Below, piece after piece: positions 10,801-18,999 of a DNA stretch of 64,000 nt. The stretch is from Bacteroidaceae bacterium (GTDB lineage Bacteria > Bacteroidota > Bacteroidia > Bacteroidales > Bacteroidaceae), in contig JAFYPU010000002.1 in assembly GCA_017547385.1 (NCBI GenBank), positions 25,999 to 89,998 on the forward strand, given 5' to 3'. The notes below the pieces were generated by a model that was not told where the DNA came from, ran no database searches, and worked only from the letters and a program-made list of their open reading frames with translations. How positions within the stretch are numbered: the stretch's first letter is position 1; each line of letters opens with the position of its first letter. A program made the position numbers and the translations under genes.

Positions 10801-11923
10801 GTTCTCCCACAAGCACGTAGCACCAAGGGGCTTCTGCGCTCCAGGGCTTCACGGTTCCTGCCTGCAGGGTGATGTTGAAGGCTTGTTCCTGTCCGGGCTT
10901 CAGCTCCACGATAGGAAGGTTTGCCGATACGCCTTCCACCTTATGGTTGGTGTCGGAGTAGAGGTCGTTGGCATAGAGTGTGTAAGTGAGTGTGTGCTTC
11001 TTCACTTTCTTGGCACCGAGATTGCGCACATAGGCTGTGATGTTGAGCGAACCATTGGTGTAAGTAGCGTCGAGCTCGGGTTTTGCCACGAGATCGCGCA
11101 CCTGGAGTTTGGGTTTAGCTGTGAGGCTCACGGTGCGGAAGATACCGGGGAGACGGAACATGTCCTGACTTTCGAGGAACGAGCCGTCGCTGTTGCGATA
11201 TACCTCTGCTGCCAGCACATTTTCACCCTCGACGAGATAGGGTGTAATGTCGAAGGAAGCAACGTTGCGGGAGTTCTTTGAGAAGCCCACATAGCGTCCG
11301 TTGATGTAGAGATAGAAGAAAGAGTCCACACCGTCGAAGTTGAGGTAAATCTCGCGGCCTTGCCAACCTGCGGGAATGGTGAAAGTGCGGCGATAAGAGC
11401 CCACTTCGTTTCTGTGCTTATAGGTGGGCCAATGAGTGGGAGGCGTACGCATCACGCCGCCGCGCCAGTCGTCCACTTTCACGGTGTGTTGGAAAATCAC
11501 TCGCTGGTTGGAGTAGATGGGTGTACCCCATTTCTGCGAACCGTCGGGCTGTATGCCGACAACGTTCCAGTTCATCGGCACTTGCACACGTGCCCATCCC
11601 GAATCGTCGAAATCGGGTTTCATGAAGTCCAGAGGGCGTTCATCGGGGTTTCCCACCCAATGGAAACGCCACTCGCCATTGAGCGACTTCCAGTAGGTGC
11701 TGTTTTCCGGAAGCACGCGACGCGCACTTTCGGTGTCGGCAAAGGAGAAGAACCATGCATGTGGCTGCTCCTTGTTGAGCGACAACTGTTCGGGGTTTTC
11801 CCATTCCTTTCCGGTGGGTGCCTGCACGATGTCGCTGTAAGCAAATCCGTCGAGCGGAGTTACCTGAGCGGCTGCCTGGAGCGCGAAAGCTCCTAACAGA
11901 CAGGTGAAAAGTGTTTTTCGCAT
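7898..11923 (-). CDS. Secreted GH2 beta-galactosidase with C-terminal carbohydrate-binding modules
   Basis: 1341 residues. Signal peptide (MRKTLFTCLLGAFALQAAAQ), then the GH2 sugar-binding, immunoglobulin-like and TIM-barrel domains, the beta-sandwich seen in LacZ, a HEX-C-like Ig module and a C-terminal F5/8 (discoidin) domain. Acid/base Glu534 sits in IWSLGNEAG and nucleophile Glu597 in HISEYAHSMGN. It should release terminal beta-galactose from glycans in the periplasm or at the surface. The start at 11923 is chosen because it begins the signal peptide; the longer frame upstream is not supported. A promoter lies at 12014-12045. The nearby sialidase suggests stepwise trimming of host or mucin glycans. 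Confidence 0.93.
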   Translation of the reverse strand: MRKTLFTCLLGAFALQAAAQVTPLDGFAYSDIVQAPTGKEWENPEQLSLNKEQPHAWFFSFADTESARRVLPENSTYWKSLNGEWRFHWVGNPDERPLDFMKPDFDDSGWARVQVPMNWNVVGIQPDGSQKWGTPIYSNQRVIFQHTVKVDDWRGGVMRTPPTHWPTYKHRNEVGSYRRTFTIPAGWQGREIYLNFDGVDSFFYLYINGRYVGFSKNSRNVASFDITPYLVEGENVLAAEVYRNSDGSFLESQDMFRLPGIFRTVSLTAKPKLQVRDLVAKPELDATYTNGSLNITAYVRNLGAKKVKKHTLTYTLYANDLYSDTNHKVEGVSANLPIVELKPGQEQAFNITLQAGTVKPWSAEAPWCYVLVGELKDKKGNVVETFSTVVGFREVEIKETAAQDDEFKKAGRYYYLNGKPIKMKGVNRHETNPERGHAITREQMHREVMLMKQGNINHVRNSHYCCDPYWYYLCNKYGIYLEDEANIESHQYYYAKESLSHPAEWRAAHVARNMEMVHANVNHPSIVIWSLGNEAGPGNNFVAAYDSIKTFDTTRPVQYERNNNIVDMGSNQYPSVGGVKFLSEGGKGAKYPFHISEYAHSMGNAVGNLAEMWQYIESSNFVMGGAIWDWVDQAIYNYDPKTGDRYLGYGGDFGDNPNDGTFCMNGIMQPNLEPKAQYFEVKKVYQNVGVKAVDMKQGRIEIFNKNYFEPLNDYEIRWTLYKNGQPVLKDQPLQGPRIVLQPRMKQNYVLPYNYAELDADGEYYATVQFVLNADKPWAKKGYVQMEEQLLVKKAAPAPAISAVAEGGKLKRTMQGELTVIEGDGFKAVFDNRTGSLYSLTYGTQEVILPGHGPQLDAFRAPTDNDIWIYKQWVAKGLHNLKHKATDWNWMQRKDGAYVLTYAVESQAPNAAKLNGGGMARGYRVEELPNQPFGASDFKFVTSQIWTIYKDGSIELQSAITSNSPKFVLPRIGYSLQLPKSLDNYTYYGRGPENNYNDRCTGSFVGLYTGKVKDQGRILPKPQAMGNREEVRWCALTDAAGNGVEFVSPQMSASALPWSEQEIMLADHPYQLPQSSATHLHLDAKVTGLGGNSCGQGAPLDRDRAWAGSYNFSFIIRPVKAGNAGTQAYVAPAGDKPILVSRANNGDVTLSTADAGRAMVYSVNNGKPVDYTAPFALRDGGKLKVWYKDNKMLSSTYAFEKIESIPLEVVFCSSQEYGEGNASHLTDGDNGTIWHTMYSVTVANYPHWVNFDAGSVKQIKGFVYTPRLGGGNGDIKDYEIYLSMDGENWGEPVKKGTFAKNSDAKTVRFDKPIKARYIQFRALSEQNGADFASGAEFSILAD

Positions 11924-12013
11924 ATCGTTGAATGTTTTTAAAATAATTGTTTTTCGCAGTAGAGAATTATGCGGCCTCCGTCCGGAAACGGCACACCAAG
12001 GCATAATATGTGC

Positions 12014-12045
12014 CAAAGGTAAGGCAATAATCTTGAAGCACCAAA
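12014..12045 (-). promoter_or_regulatory. Promoter of the beta-galactosidase gene
   Basis: On the minus strand: TTTG (12042-12045), 20 bases, then TACCTTTG (12014-12021), a perfect fit to the Bacteroidetes -33/-7 consensus. The leader is about 85 bases. Confidence 0.75.
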
Positions 12046-12127
12046 CAAAAACTCTGTTTTCAGTGCAGTTGCCTCACCGGGGCTTGTGGTTTTTGCTTAC
12101 ACTTTGTCGGAAAAACGGCTCTGCGGC

Positions 12128-12200
12128 GTGCAAAAATCTACAAGGCGTTTAGAAATTTCTGCAGTGCTTGCAGAATTTTTTGCAGTGCTTGCAGAAAATC
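12128..12200. repeat. Dispersed palindromic repeat, copy 3 (right side rearranged)
   Basis: TCTACAAGGCGTTTAGAAAT followed by the core CTGCAGTGCTTGCAG, which is then repeated (GCAGTGCTTGCAGAAAAT) in place of the right arm. It lies between divergent genes, so it cannot serve simply as a terminator. Confidence 0.7.
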
Positions 12201-12262
12201 GGAGAAAGCCATGCCATTTTGCTTCAAACATAAACAAAATCATCGGCCGCCATGCTGCAGTG

Positions 12263-12293
12263 TTGCCTTGCGCGTTATTTCTTTGTAAATTCG
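12263..12293 (+). promoter_or_regulatory. Promoter of the S46 peptidase gene
   Basis: TTG (12263-12265), 20 bases, TAAATTCG (12286-12293). Good match to the Bacteroidetes consensus; leader about 35 bases. Confidence 0.65.
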
Positions 12294-12333
12294 CCCCGAA
12301 ATTCGCTTATCAATCATCAAAACATATACAAAC

Positions 12334-14472
12334 ATGAAGAAAATCTTTTCGTTCTGCCTGGCCTTCGTGCTGGGCCTGACGGCAGCCCACGCCGACGAGG
12401 GCATGTGGTTGCTCAAACTGATGGAACGTCAGCACCTTGCCGACTCGCTGCGCAAGGCCGGCTTGCAGATGCCTGCCAACCAACTCTATGACGAGGCTTC
12501 ACCCTCTCTGCGCGAATGCATCGGGCAGTTTGGCGGCGGCTGCACGGGCGAGGTGGTTTCGCCCGACGGACTCATCCTCACCAACAACCATTGCGGCTTC
12601 GGCTTTGTGCATGCCATGAGTACGATGGAGCATAATTATCTGCAGGACGGATACTTTGCCCGTAATCGCTCGGAGGAGTTGCCCGTTCCCAACCTCACCT
12701 TCACCTTTGTGCTGCGCATCGTGGATGTTACGCAACAGGTGAACGAAGCTGCTCGCAAGGCCGGTGTCGACGAATACACCGCACAGAGCCAAAGTTTCCT
12801 CGCCCCCCTGGCAACCGAGCTCCACAAGAAGAGCGACTTGAAAAAGAAGAAAGGCATCGTGGCACGCATCGTGCCCTTCTTCGCTGCCAATGAGTATTAT
12901 CTCTTCTACGAACAACAATTCTCCGACGTGCGTTTGGTGGCCAATCCGCCGCAGAACATCGCACAGTTCGGCTTCAACCAAGACAACTGGATGTGGCCGC
13001 GCCACAACGCAGACTTCGCGATGTTTCGCATCTATGCCGACAAGGATGGTCAGCCTGCGGCCTACAGCGACAAGAACGTGCCGCTGAAGTGCAAAAAGTT
13101 CCTCCCCATTTCGCTGAAAGGCGTGGAGAATGCCGACTACACCATGATCATGGGTTTCCCCGGCCGCACCAGCCGCTATCTCACCGCCTCTGAAGTGCAT
13201 CTCCGCACACAGAGTCAGAACTTCCCCATCAATCTGGCCGGCGAAGCACAGCTCGACTTCATGAAAGCACTCATGGACCGCGACAGTGTGGCCAACCTGA
13301 AACTGGCCGACGAGTATATGAGCCTCGGCAACATGGTGAAGAATTACGGAGGCATGAACGAGAGCGTGAAGAAAACCGGACTGATGGACATCAAACGCAC
13401 GGAAGAAAAGGCGTTCCGCGAGTTTACCGCACGCAGTGGCAAGCCCGAATATCTCAACATCATCGACCGCATCGACTCACTGGTAGCGGCCGTCGAGGAC
13501 ACGCTTCACGACTTTTTCCTCCTGCAATACACCGTGGGTCAGCAAGGTTTCTACATCAAGACAGATGCTTTCTATGAGTTCCTGAAAGCCGTCGAAAGCG
13601 GAAAGACAAAGGAAATCGATGCTGCTCGCACCAAGTTGCTGAAATGGTATGACCTGGCGGCCGGAAACACAGACTTGGATTTCGACCGTCAAACCATGGA
13701 GCTGCTTTATCCCTATTGGTTGAAGTACAACCGTCTGGGCATGACGCCTTCTTTCCTCAAGGATGCAGCCACTGCCAAGGCGCACTATGCCGATCTCTAC
13801 GAGAACTCCCTGTTCCGCAGCCGTGCTTCGGTGGAAGCTTTCCTGCAAAACCCGTCGCGCGAGGTGTTGGAGGCCGATCCTTTCACACGCCACTGGAACG
13901 AATACCATCAGACCCTGGCACGCTACAGCGGTGCGCTCAAGGCTTACCAGACAAAGCGCGCGGAGCTGGACAAGATTTACACACGCGGCCTCTGCGAGAT
14001 GTACGATTGGAGCAAGGCTCCCGATGCCAATTTCACCCTCCGCATGACTTACGGCCACGTGGGTGGATACTCACCGCGCGATGCCGTGGAATATGGTTGG
14101 CAGACAGTGCTCGACGGAATGCTTGAAAAAGAAAATCCGCGCGACCCCGATTACGTGATGAACGAGGAATTGCGCAAGTTCTGGCTCGAAGGCAACTTCG
14201 GACGCTATGCGCTGCCCAACGGCAAGTTGCCCGTATGTTTCCTCTCCAACAACGACATCACCGGAGGCAACTCGGGTTCACCCGTGATGAATGCGCGCGG
14301 CGAGCTCATCGGTATAGCCTTCGACGGAAACATCGAGAGCCTTTCCAGCGACCTTCGCTTCAATCCGGCACTGCAACGCTGCATCAACGTAGACATTCGC
14401 TACGTTCTCTTCCTGCTCGACATGTTCGGCGGAAGCAGTTACGTGCTCGACGAAATGGACATCCGCGAATAA
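12334..14472 (+). CDS. S46 dipeptidyl-peptidase, DPP7-type
   Basis: 712 residues with a signal peptide (MKKIFSFCLAFVLGLTAAHA). Chymotrypsin-like catalytic triad read as His86 (TNNHCGF), Asp227 (HNADFAMFR) and Ser647 (GGNSGSP). Family knowledge: the residue 18 after the catalytic Ser sets specificity, Arg in the Asp/Glu-specific DPP11 and Gly in DPP7. Here it is Gly665 (AFDGN), so DPP7-like preference for hydrophobic residues is expected. The enzyme removes dipeptides in the periplasm for growth on peptides. Monocistronic, with its own promoter upstream and a hairpin terminator at 14491. Family certain, subtype inferred from one residue. Confidence 0.92.
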   Translation: MKKIFSFCLAFVLGLTAAHADEGMWLLKLMERQHLADSLRKAGLQMPANQLYDEASPSLRECIGQFGGGCTGEVVSPDGLILTNNHCGFGFVHAMSTMEHNYLQDGYFARNRSEELPVPNLTFTFVLRIVDVTQQVNEAARKAGVDEYTAQSQSFLAPLATELHKKSDLKKKKGIVARIVPFFAANEYYLFYEQQFSDVRLVANPPQNIAQFGFNQDNWMWPRHNADFAMFRIYADKDGQPAAYSDKNVPLKCKKFLPISLKGVENADYTMIMGFPGRTSRYLTASEVHLRTQSQNFPINLAGEAQLDFMKALMDRDSVANLKLADEYMSLGNMVKNYGGMNESVKKTGLMDIKRTEEKAFREFTARSGKPEYLNIIDRIDSLVAAVEDTLHDFFLLQYTVGQQGFYIKTDAFYEFLKAVESGKTKEIDAARTKLLKWYDLAAGNTDLDFDRQTMELLYPYWLKYNRLGMTPSFLKDAATAKAHYADLYENSLFRSRASVEAFLQNPSREVLEADPFTRHWNEYHQTLARYSGALKAYQTKRAELDKIYTRGLCEMYDWSKAPDANFTLRMTYGHVGGYSPRDAVEYGWQTVLDGMLEKENPRDPDYVMNEELRKFWLEGNFGRYALPNGKLPVCFLSNNDITGGNSGSPVMNARGELIGIAFDGNIESLSSDLRFNPALQRCINVDIRYVLFLLDMFGGSSYVLDEMDIRE

Positions 14473-14490
14473 CCTCGCAACGAACCACCA

Positions 14491-14540
14491 CAACACAACG
14501 AAGCCCACAGACGCACCATGCATCTGTGGGCTTTGTTGTG
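14491..14540 (+). terminator. Terminator after the S46 peptidase gene
   Basis: Stem AAGCCCACAGA (14501-14511) with TCTGTGGGCTT (14523-14533), extended by CACAA/TTGTG outside. T-rich 3' side. Confidence 0.7.
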
Positions 14541-14610
14541 CAGCAGCCAAACAACCAGCACGTCTGCAGAACATCATGACACTTTGTCGGAAAAACGACC
14601 CAGCGACGTG

Positions 14611-14680
14611 CAAAAATTTACAAGGCGTTTAGAATTTTCTGCAGTGCTTGTAGAAATTTCTAAACGCCTTGCAGATTTTT
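14611..14680. repeat. Dispersed palindromic repeat, copy 4
   Basis: Full inverted repeat: AAGGCGTTTAGAATTTTCTG, core GCAGTGCTTG, then AGAAATTTCTAAACGCCTTG. Left flank GACACTTTGTCGGAAAAACG (14578-14597) is nearly identical to that of copy 3. Between convergent genes. Confidence 0.85.
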
Positions 14681-14709
14681 CCGCAAAGGGTCAAGGTTTT
14701 CGCCCCGGC

Positions 14710-15915
14710 TTATTTCTTGGTCGGGCGAAACTTTCCGCCGGTGATTTCGTCGAGTGTGAGCGCGCGATACACCATTTGGTAATAGCCCGGCTCCTCTTCA
14801 TAGAAGAAAGCGATGCGTCCGTCGGGTTGCTGCACCATGGTGGAATAGGCCGAACCCTTGTCGCTCACACGATAGCTGCCCTGCCAGCCGGCGGCAAAGC
14901 CATAGGGAGTGGCATAGTCGGCACGCGAGGCCAGTTCCTTCCAATATATCGTTACGTTGCTGCGACCCGGACCTGCCGGGATGCTTTGCAGGGCCAGCGT
15001 GGTGCGCTTTCCGTCGGCGTTACGCACGGGCAGGATGAGCACTTCTCCGTTGCAGGGCGTTCCTTCATTGCTGATGCCTCCCACGGCCTCGCGGCTGTCA
15101 ACGGCCGCGCCCCATGCACCTTTGGCTGTCTTGATATCGGAATAGCGGAACACGTTGAAATAACGACCACCATGCTTACGGCTGCTCAGCAACACAGAGC
15201 CATCGGGCAACTCTTCGCACTTGGGTTCGTCGCCCTTGGGAGCACAACTTTCGGTGGCGCTACCCAGCACATCCCACATGCGACCGAAATCGTCGGAATA
15301 GAGCACAAAGTTACCCTTGTGCGTACAGAGTGCTCCATAAAGGCGGTAGTATTTTCCCACCTTCACCTGCGATGACTGACAGATGCGTCCCGAACCCATG
15401 AACAGGCCGTTGATGCGTCCGCCGAACAAGTCGTGATAAATGTATGCCGTATGGTCGAGCGGCTTTTCCCACTCCCATTTTTGCTGCTTCTTGTTCCATT
15501 TTGCCCGAGTCGAAACCAGACGTTGGCTATGCTCCACGCGCGATTGCCAATAGCTCACATCGCCCGACACGCACACCAACAGCAATTCTTCACGTTGCTT
15601 GTCGGCCACCAGGCAGGCATCTCCATAACCGGTTTCGGGGCCGCTGCCCGTTCCCGTGAGCACGGCTTGCGGTGTGCCCCACGTGCTGCCGTTGTCGTGG
15701 CTTGTGCGACTGAGGATGTCAACGCGACCATAACCAATGTCGTTGCCGCAGGGACGCAGGTCCGTCAGGGCCACAAGTTTGCCCTTGGCTGTGGCGGCAA
15801 TCGCCGGAATGCGATAAGGATAGCCCGTACTGTCGCCGGTGTGGAAGAGTACGGTTTGCGCCATGGCGCCCAAAGTGCAGAAAACTGCCAATACAGAAAC
15901 AAATGTTTTTCTCAT
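14710..15915 (-). CDS. Exo-alpha-sialidase (GH33)
   Basis: 401 residues, signal peptide MRKTFVSVLAVFCTLGAMAQ, then a six-bladed propeller sialidase. The RIP motif (YPYRIPAIA) supplies the first Arg of the carboxylate-binding triad; Asp boxes are seen at SHDNGSTWG and YSDDFGRMW. It cleaves terminal sialic acids from glycoconjugates. The start at 15915 is taken because it opens the signal peptide; the frame extends much further upstream without protein-like features. Promoter -7 box TATCTTTG at 15950-15957 (minus). No nan catabolic genes are in the window. It complements the GH2 enzyme in glycan trimming. Confidence 0.92.
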   Translation of the reverse strand: MRKTFVSVLAVFCTLGAMAQTVLFHTGDSTGYPYRIPAIAATAKGKLVALTDLRPCGNDIGYGRVDILSRTSHDNGSTWGTPQAVLTGTGSGPETGYGDACLVADKQREELLLVCVSGDVSYWQSRVEHSQRLVSTRAKWNKKQQKWEWEKPLDHTAYIYHDLFGGRINGLFMGSGRICQSSQVKVGKYYRLYGALCTHKGNFVLYSDDFGRMWDVLGSATESCAPKGDEPKCEELPDGSVLLSSRKHGGRYFNVFRYSDIKTAKGAWGAAVDSREAVGGISNEGTPCNGEVLILPVRNADGKRTTLALQSIPAGPGRSNVTIYWKELASRADYATPYGFAAGWQGSYRVSDKGSAYSTMVQQPDGRIAFFYEEEPGYYQMVYRALTLDEITGGKFRPTKK

Positions 15916-15949
15916 AGTATGTATTATTATAAATAGCTGTTGAACGGAG

Positions 15950-15957
15950 CAAAGATA
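15950..15957 (-). promoter_or_regulatory. -7 box of the sialidase promoter
   Basis: TATCTTTG on the minus strand, 34 bases before the start codon. No clear -33 element at the standard distance. Confidence 0.55.
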
Positions 15958-16008
15958 GGACTTTTTCAATACCAAAGAGCTTTCTGCCTGTTGTTTTGTC
16001 CAATGTCG

Positions 16009-16016
16009 TATCTTTG
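16009..16016 (+). promoter_or_regulatory. -7 box of the M48 peptidase promoter
   Basis: TATCTTTG, 36 bases upstream of the start codon at 16052 and divergent from the sialidase promoter, only about 50 bases away. Confidence 0.55.
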
Positions 16017-16051
16017 CAAACGATTGAAAAATTCCAAGGAAACAAACTTCA

Positions 16052-16849
16052 ATGATAAGAACACACTTTGCAAAAAAACTCTCGGCACTCTTGATTCTCT
16101 TTCTTTGTGCCACCATTTCGCCGGCGCAATCAAGCCTTTTGCGCATACTCTCCGGACTTGTCAAAGCAGGACAGGCGATTACCCTCACCGACGAGCAATT
16201 ATCCGAAGCGGTAAAGGAAAGTGTGGCAGCTATGGATAAGAAAAATATGGTGTGCGGTGCCAACAATGCTTACACCCAACGACTGAAACGGCTCACCAAG
16301 GGTATGAATTCTGCCGATGGAATTAAATTAAACTTCAAGGTTTACAAAACTTCCGAAGTCAATGCCTTTGCTTGCCCCGATGGAAGCGTGCGTGTCTACT
16401 CGGCTTTGATGGACGCTCTCTCGGACGAGGAATTGTTGGGAGTGCTTGGGCACGAAATCGGACACGTAGCCTTGCGCCACTCCAAGAAGTCTTGGCAAGA
16501 TGCACTCCTGCGCAGCGCAGCCTCGGATGCACTCGGCGGCTTTAGCGACACCTGGGCCGAATTCTCAAGTTCGTCGTGGAGCAGTTTGGGCGAAAGTATG
16601 ATTTCAGCCAAACACTCGCGCCATCATGAGCGGCAAGCTGACGATTACGGCTATAGTTTCTTGAAAAAATGCGGCCGCAATCCGTGGGCCATGGGTAAGG
16701 CCTTCAAAAAGCTGAAAGCCCTCTCCGAAAAGAAAGGTACTACCAAATATGCCAAATTGCTCTATGCATTTTCTTCGCACCCCGATTTCGATGAACGCAT
16801 CCGGCGCATGCGAGAGCAAGCAGAGGCCGACGGATATACTTGCAACTAA
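16052..16849 (+). CDS. M48 family zinc metallopeptidase, exported (LoiP/YcaL-like)
   Basis: 265 residues. Signal peptide at the N-terminus ending near SPAQS, then an M48 catalytic domain: zinc-binding HEIGH in LGHEIGHVALRHSKK, and the downstream ERQADDYGYSFL that provides the third ligand. No transmembrane helices after the signal, as in the periplasmic LoiP/YcaL group rather than HtpX. Probably degrades misfolded envelope proteins. C-terminal SSHPDFDERIRRMRE is typical of the group. Monocistronic. Confidence 0.88.
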   Translation: MIRTHFAKKLSALLILFLCATISPAQSSLLRILSGLVKAGQAITLTDEQLSEAVKESVAAMDKKNMVCGANNAYTQRLKRLTKGMNSADGIKLNFKVYKTSEVNAFACPDGSVRVYSALMDALSDEELLGVLGHEIGHVALRHSKKSWQDALLRSAASDALGGFSDTWAEFSSSSWSSLGESMISAKHSRHHERQADDYGYSFLKKCGRNPWAMGKAFKKLKALSEKKGTTKYAKLLYAFSSHPDFDERIRRMREQAEADGYTCN

Positions 16850-16875
16850 CCGGACTTTTTCAGATAGCATATAAA

Positions 16876-16917
16876 ATAACACAAGCGGAGCACCAGAAGA
16901 TGCTCCGCTTGTGTTAT
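16876..16917. terminator. Strong stem-loop after the M48 gene
   Basis: ATAACACAAGCGGAGCA pairs perfectly with TGCTCCGCTTGTGTTAT across an 8-base loop. There is no T-run on the plus side; the minus side continues TTTTAT. Confidence 0.65.
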
Positions 16918-17277
16918 GATGACATTGTAGCAGTATGTTTATCCGTCAAAAGAAAGCAGAACTATTTAATTTTGGTCCAATAGAGCGTGGTGCCTATACC
17001 GAGCACTGTGCCACGCAACTTCAATTTCTTAGGTTCCACAAACTCGGCCGTAACATTGACACGAATACCTTTCGACGACAAAAGTTGAACCACATTTGCG
17101 CATTTCATACATTTCTGTGCAATACCTTTGTAGTTTTCGCACAAATTCTTTATTTCTGCGCAAGCCTTGCCAAATCGGCTTGACGAAATAAAGAAAATTA
17201 CCCTCGCCTTTTCACTCCACCACCTAAGCAAGAGAAAAGAATAACAAAGCAACTGCAAAAATGCATCGGACAAAGCC

Positions 17278-17340
17278 AAAAAATCTACAAGGCGTTTAGA
17301 AATTTCTGCAGTGCTTGCAGAAATTTCTAAACGCCTTACT
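17278..17340. repeat. Dispersed palindromic repeat, copy 5
   Basis: Perfect family member: AAGGCGTTTAGAAATTTCTG, core CAGTGCTTG, CAGAAATTTCTAAACGCCTT. Between convergent genes. Confidence 0.9.
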
Positions 17341-17375
17341 GAAAAACGAAAATCGTGCAAAGAGGTAGATAAGAG

Positions 17376-18923
17376 CTATGCCCCGCGTTCAGCCCAGTCT
17401 CCCCGATCCAGATTGCGATATCCCACGGCTTCGGCAATGTGGTGGGAAAGAACGTTGTGCGAAGCGTCAAGGTCGGCAATGGTGCGAGCCACTTTCAATA
17501 TGCGACTGTAAGCACGCGCTGAGAGTTTGAGGCGTTCCATGGCCGTGCGAAGCATTTCCAACCCCCTTTGGCCGGGACGGGCATACTCTTCCAGCATTTT
17601 CTCCGTCATCTGCGCATTGCAGTGAACGCCTTTGTGATTTTTGAAACGTTCTTCCTGAATTTTTCGGGCCGCCACCACACGCTCGCGGATGGCTTCACTC
17701 TTCTCACCGGGTTGGGCTTGCGAAATTTCTGAAAACGGCACGGCATCGATTTCACACTGTATGTCGATACGGTCGAGCAACGGACCACTGATGCGGTTCA
17801 GATAACGCTGAATCTGCCCGGGCGTGCAAACGCAGCGGTGTGCCGGATCGCCGTAATAACCACAAGGGCAGGGATTCATCGAGGCCACGAACATGAACGA
17901 ACAGGGATAGTCAACACTGTACTTCGCACGGTTGATGCTGATTTTGCGATCCTCAAGCGGCTGACGCATCACTTCAAGAACGGGACGGCTGAACTCAGGC
18001 AACTCATCGCAAAACAGCACTCCGTTGTGGGCTAACGAGATTTCGCCGGGTTGAGGATTGGTTCCGCCTCCCACAAGCGCCACATTGGAGATGGTATGGT
18101 GAGGTGCGCGGAAAGGGCGCTCGGTGATGAGCGACACGTTCTGGTTGAGTTTTCCGGCCACGGAGTGAATGAGCGTTGTTTCCAGACTCTCGGCCAGTGT
18201 GAGCGGTGGCAGAATGGTGGGAATGCGCTTTGCCATCATGCTCTTTCCGCATCCGGGACTGCCGACAAGCATCAGATTATGCCCACCGGCAGCTGCCACC
18301 TCTATGGCGCGCTTCACGTTCTCCTGCCCTTTCACATCAGCAAAGTCAATGGTGTGATGTCCCTGTGCGGCGAAAAATTCCTTACGTGTGTCGCAGGTGG
18401 TGGGTTCGAGCACATGCCGCCCGTTCAGATGGTCCACCACTTCGCTCAGACAGCTCACGCCATACACCTTGAGGCGGTTGACAACCACGGCTTCGCGCAC
18501 ATTTTCTTTCGGAACGAACAAACATTCATAGCCTTCGCTTCGGGCTTTTATGGCCATGGCCAGAGCCCCTTTCACGGGGCGTATGCTGCCGTCCAAACCC
18601 AATTCGCCGGTAAACACACACTTCTCCAACGCTTCGGTGGGCACCAGGTGCGAAGCCGCAAGCAGTCCCACCGCCAGCGGAAGGTCATAACCACTCCCCT
18701 CTTTGCGCACATCCGCCGGCGCAAAGTTGACAGTGATTTTGGCTTCGCGCAGATGGTATCCCGAACTGAACAAGGCACTTTCCACGCGCGTTCTGCTTTC
18801 ACGCACTGCGTTGTCGGGAAGTCCCACCATGAAGAATTCTTTTCCCGGCAGGGTGTTTATCTCGATGAAAACGGGCATGGCGGAAAGTCCGTTGACCGCG
18901 GAGCTGTTTACTTTTACCAACAT
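17376..18923 (-). CDS. YifB/ComM-family Mg-chelatase-like AAA ATPase
   Basis: 515 residues. N-terminal ChlI-like domain (SAMPVFIEINTLPGKEFFMVGLPD, then ESRTRVESALFSSGY), central AAA domain with Walker A VGSPGCGKS and a C-terminal helical domain (Mg_chelatase_C). ComM is a DNA helicase that promotes branch migration in natural transformation; in Bacteroidetes the role is less studied. The ATG at 18923 directly precedes the conserved start. Single gene, no competence genes adjacent. Confidence 0.93.
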   Translation of the reverse strand: MLVKVNSSAVNGLSAMPVFIEINTLPGKEFFMVGLPDNAVRESRTRVESALFSSGYHLREAKITVNFAPADVRKEGSGYDLPLAVGLLAASHLVPTEALEKCVFTGELGLDGSIRPVKGALAMAIKARSEGYECLFVPKENVREAVVVNRLKVYGVSCLSEVVDHLNGRHVLEPTTCDTRKEFFAAQGHHTIDFADVKGQENVKRAIEVAAAGGHNLMLVGSPGCGKSMMAKRIPTILPPLTLAESLETTLIHSVAGKLNQNVSLITERPFRAPHHTISNVALVGGGTNPQPGEISLAHNGVLFCDELPEFSRPVLEVMRQPLEDRKISINRAKYSVDYPCSFMFVASMNPCPCGYYGDPAHRCVCTPGQIQRYLNRISGPLLDRIDIQCEIDAVPFSEISQAQPGEKSEAIRERVVAARKIQEERFKNHKGVHCNAQMTEKMLEEYARPGQRGLEMLRTAMERLKLSARAYSRILKVARTIADLDASHNVLSHHIAEAVGYRNLDRGDWAERGA

Positions 18924-18999
18924 AGAAAATTGAGGATTGGAAGCGTATTTTTCCTGAACGATGAAAGTGTCTTGGGAAAACTTCTACGAAAATGCAGCA

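Larger units (their letters stand above)
16850..17375. other. Intergenic region between the M48 gene and yifB
   Basis: Holds a 17-base perfect stem (16876-16917) and palindromic repeat copy 5. On the minus strand a 48-residue frame (16962-17108, MKCANVV...TTLYWTK) looks slightly protein-like and may be a small gene or a remnant of one, but it has no recognisable domain and no clear ribosome-binding site. Confidence 0.4.

Noticed and set aside
16962-17360. Minus-strand frame of 132 codons after the M48 gene
   Set aside because: Its first part is read out of a palindromic repeat; only the last 48 codons look protein-like, and no family is recognised. Mentioned in the intergenic entry only.
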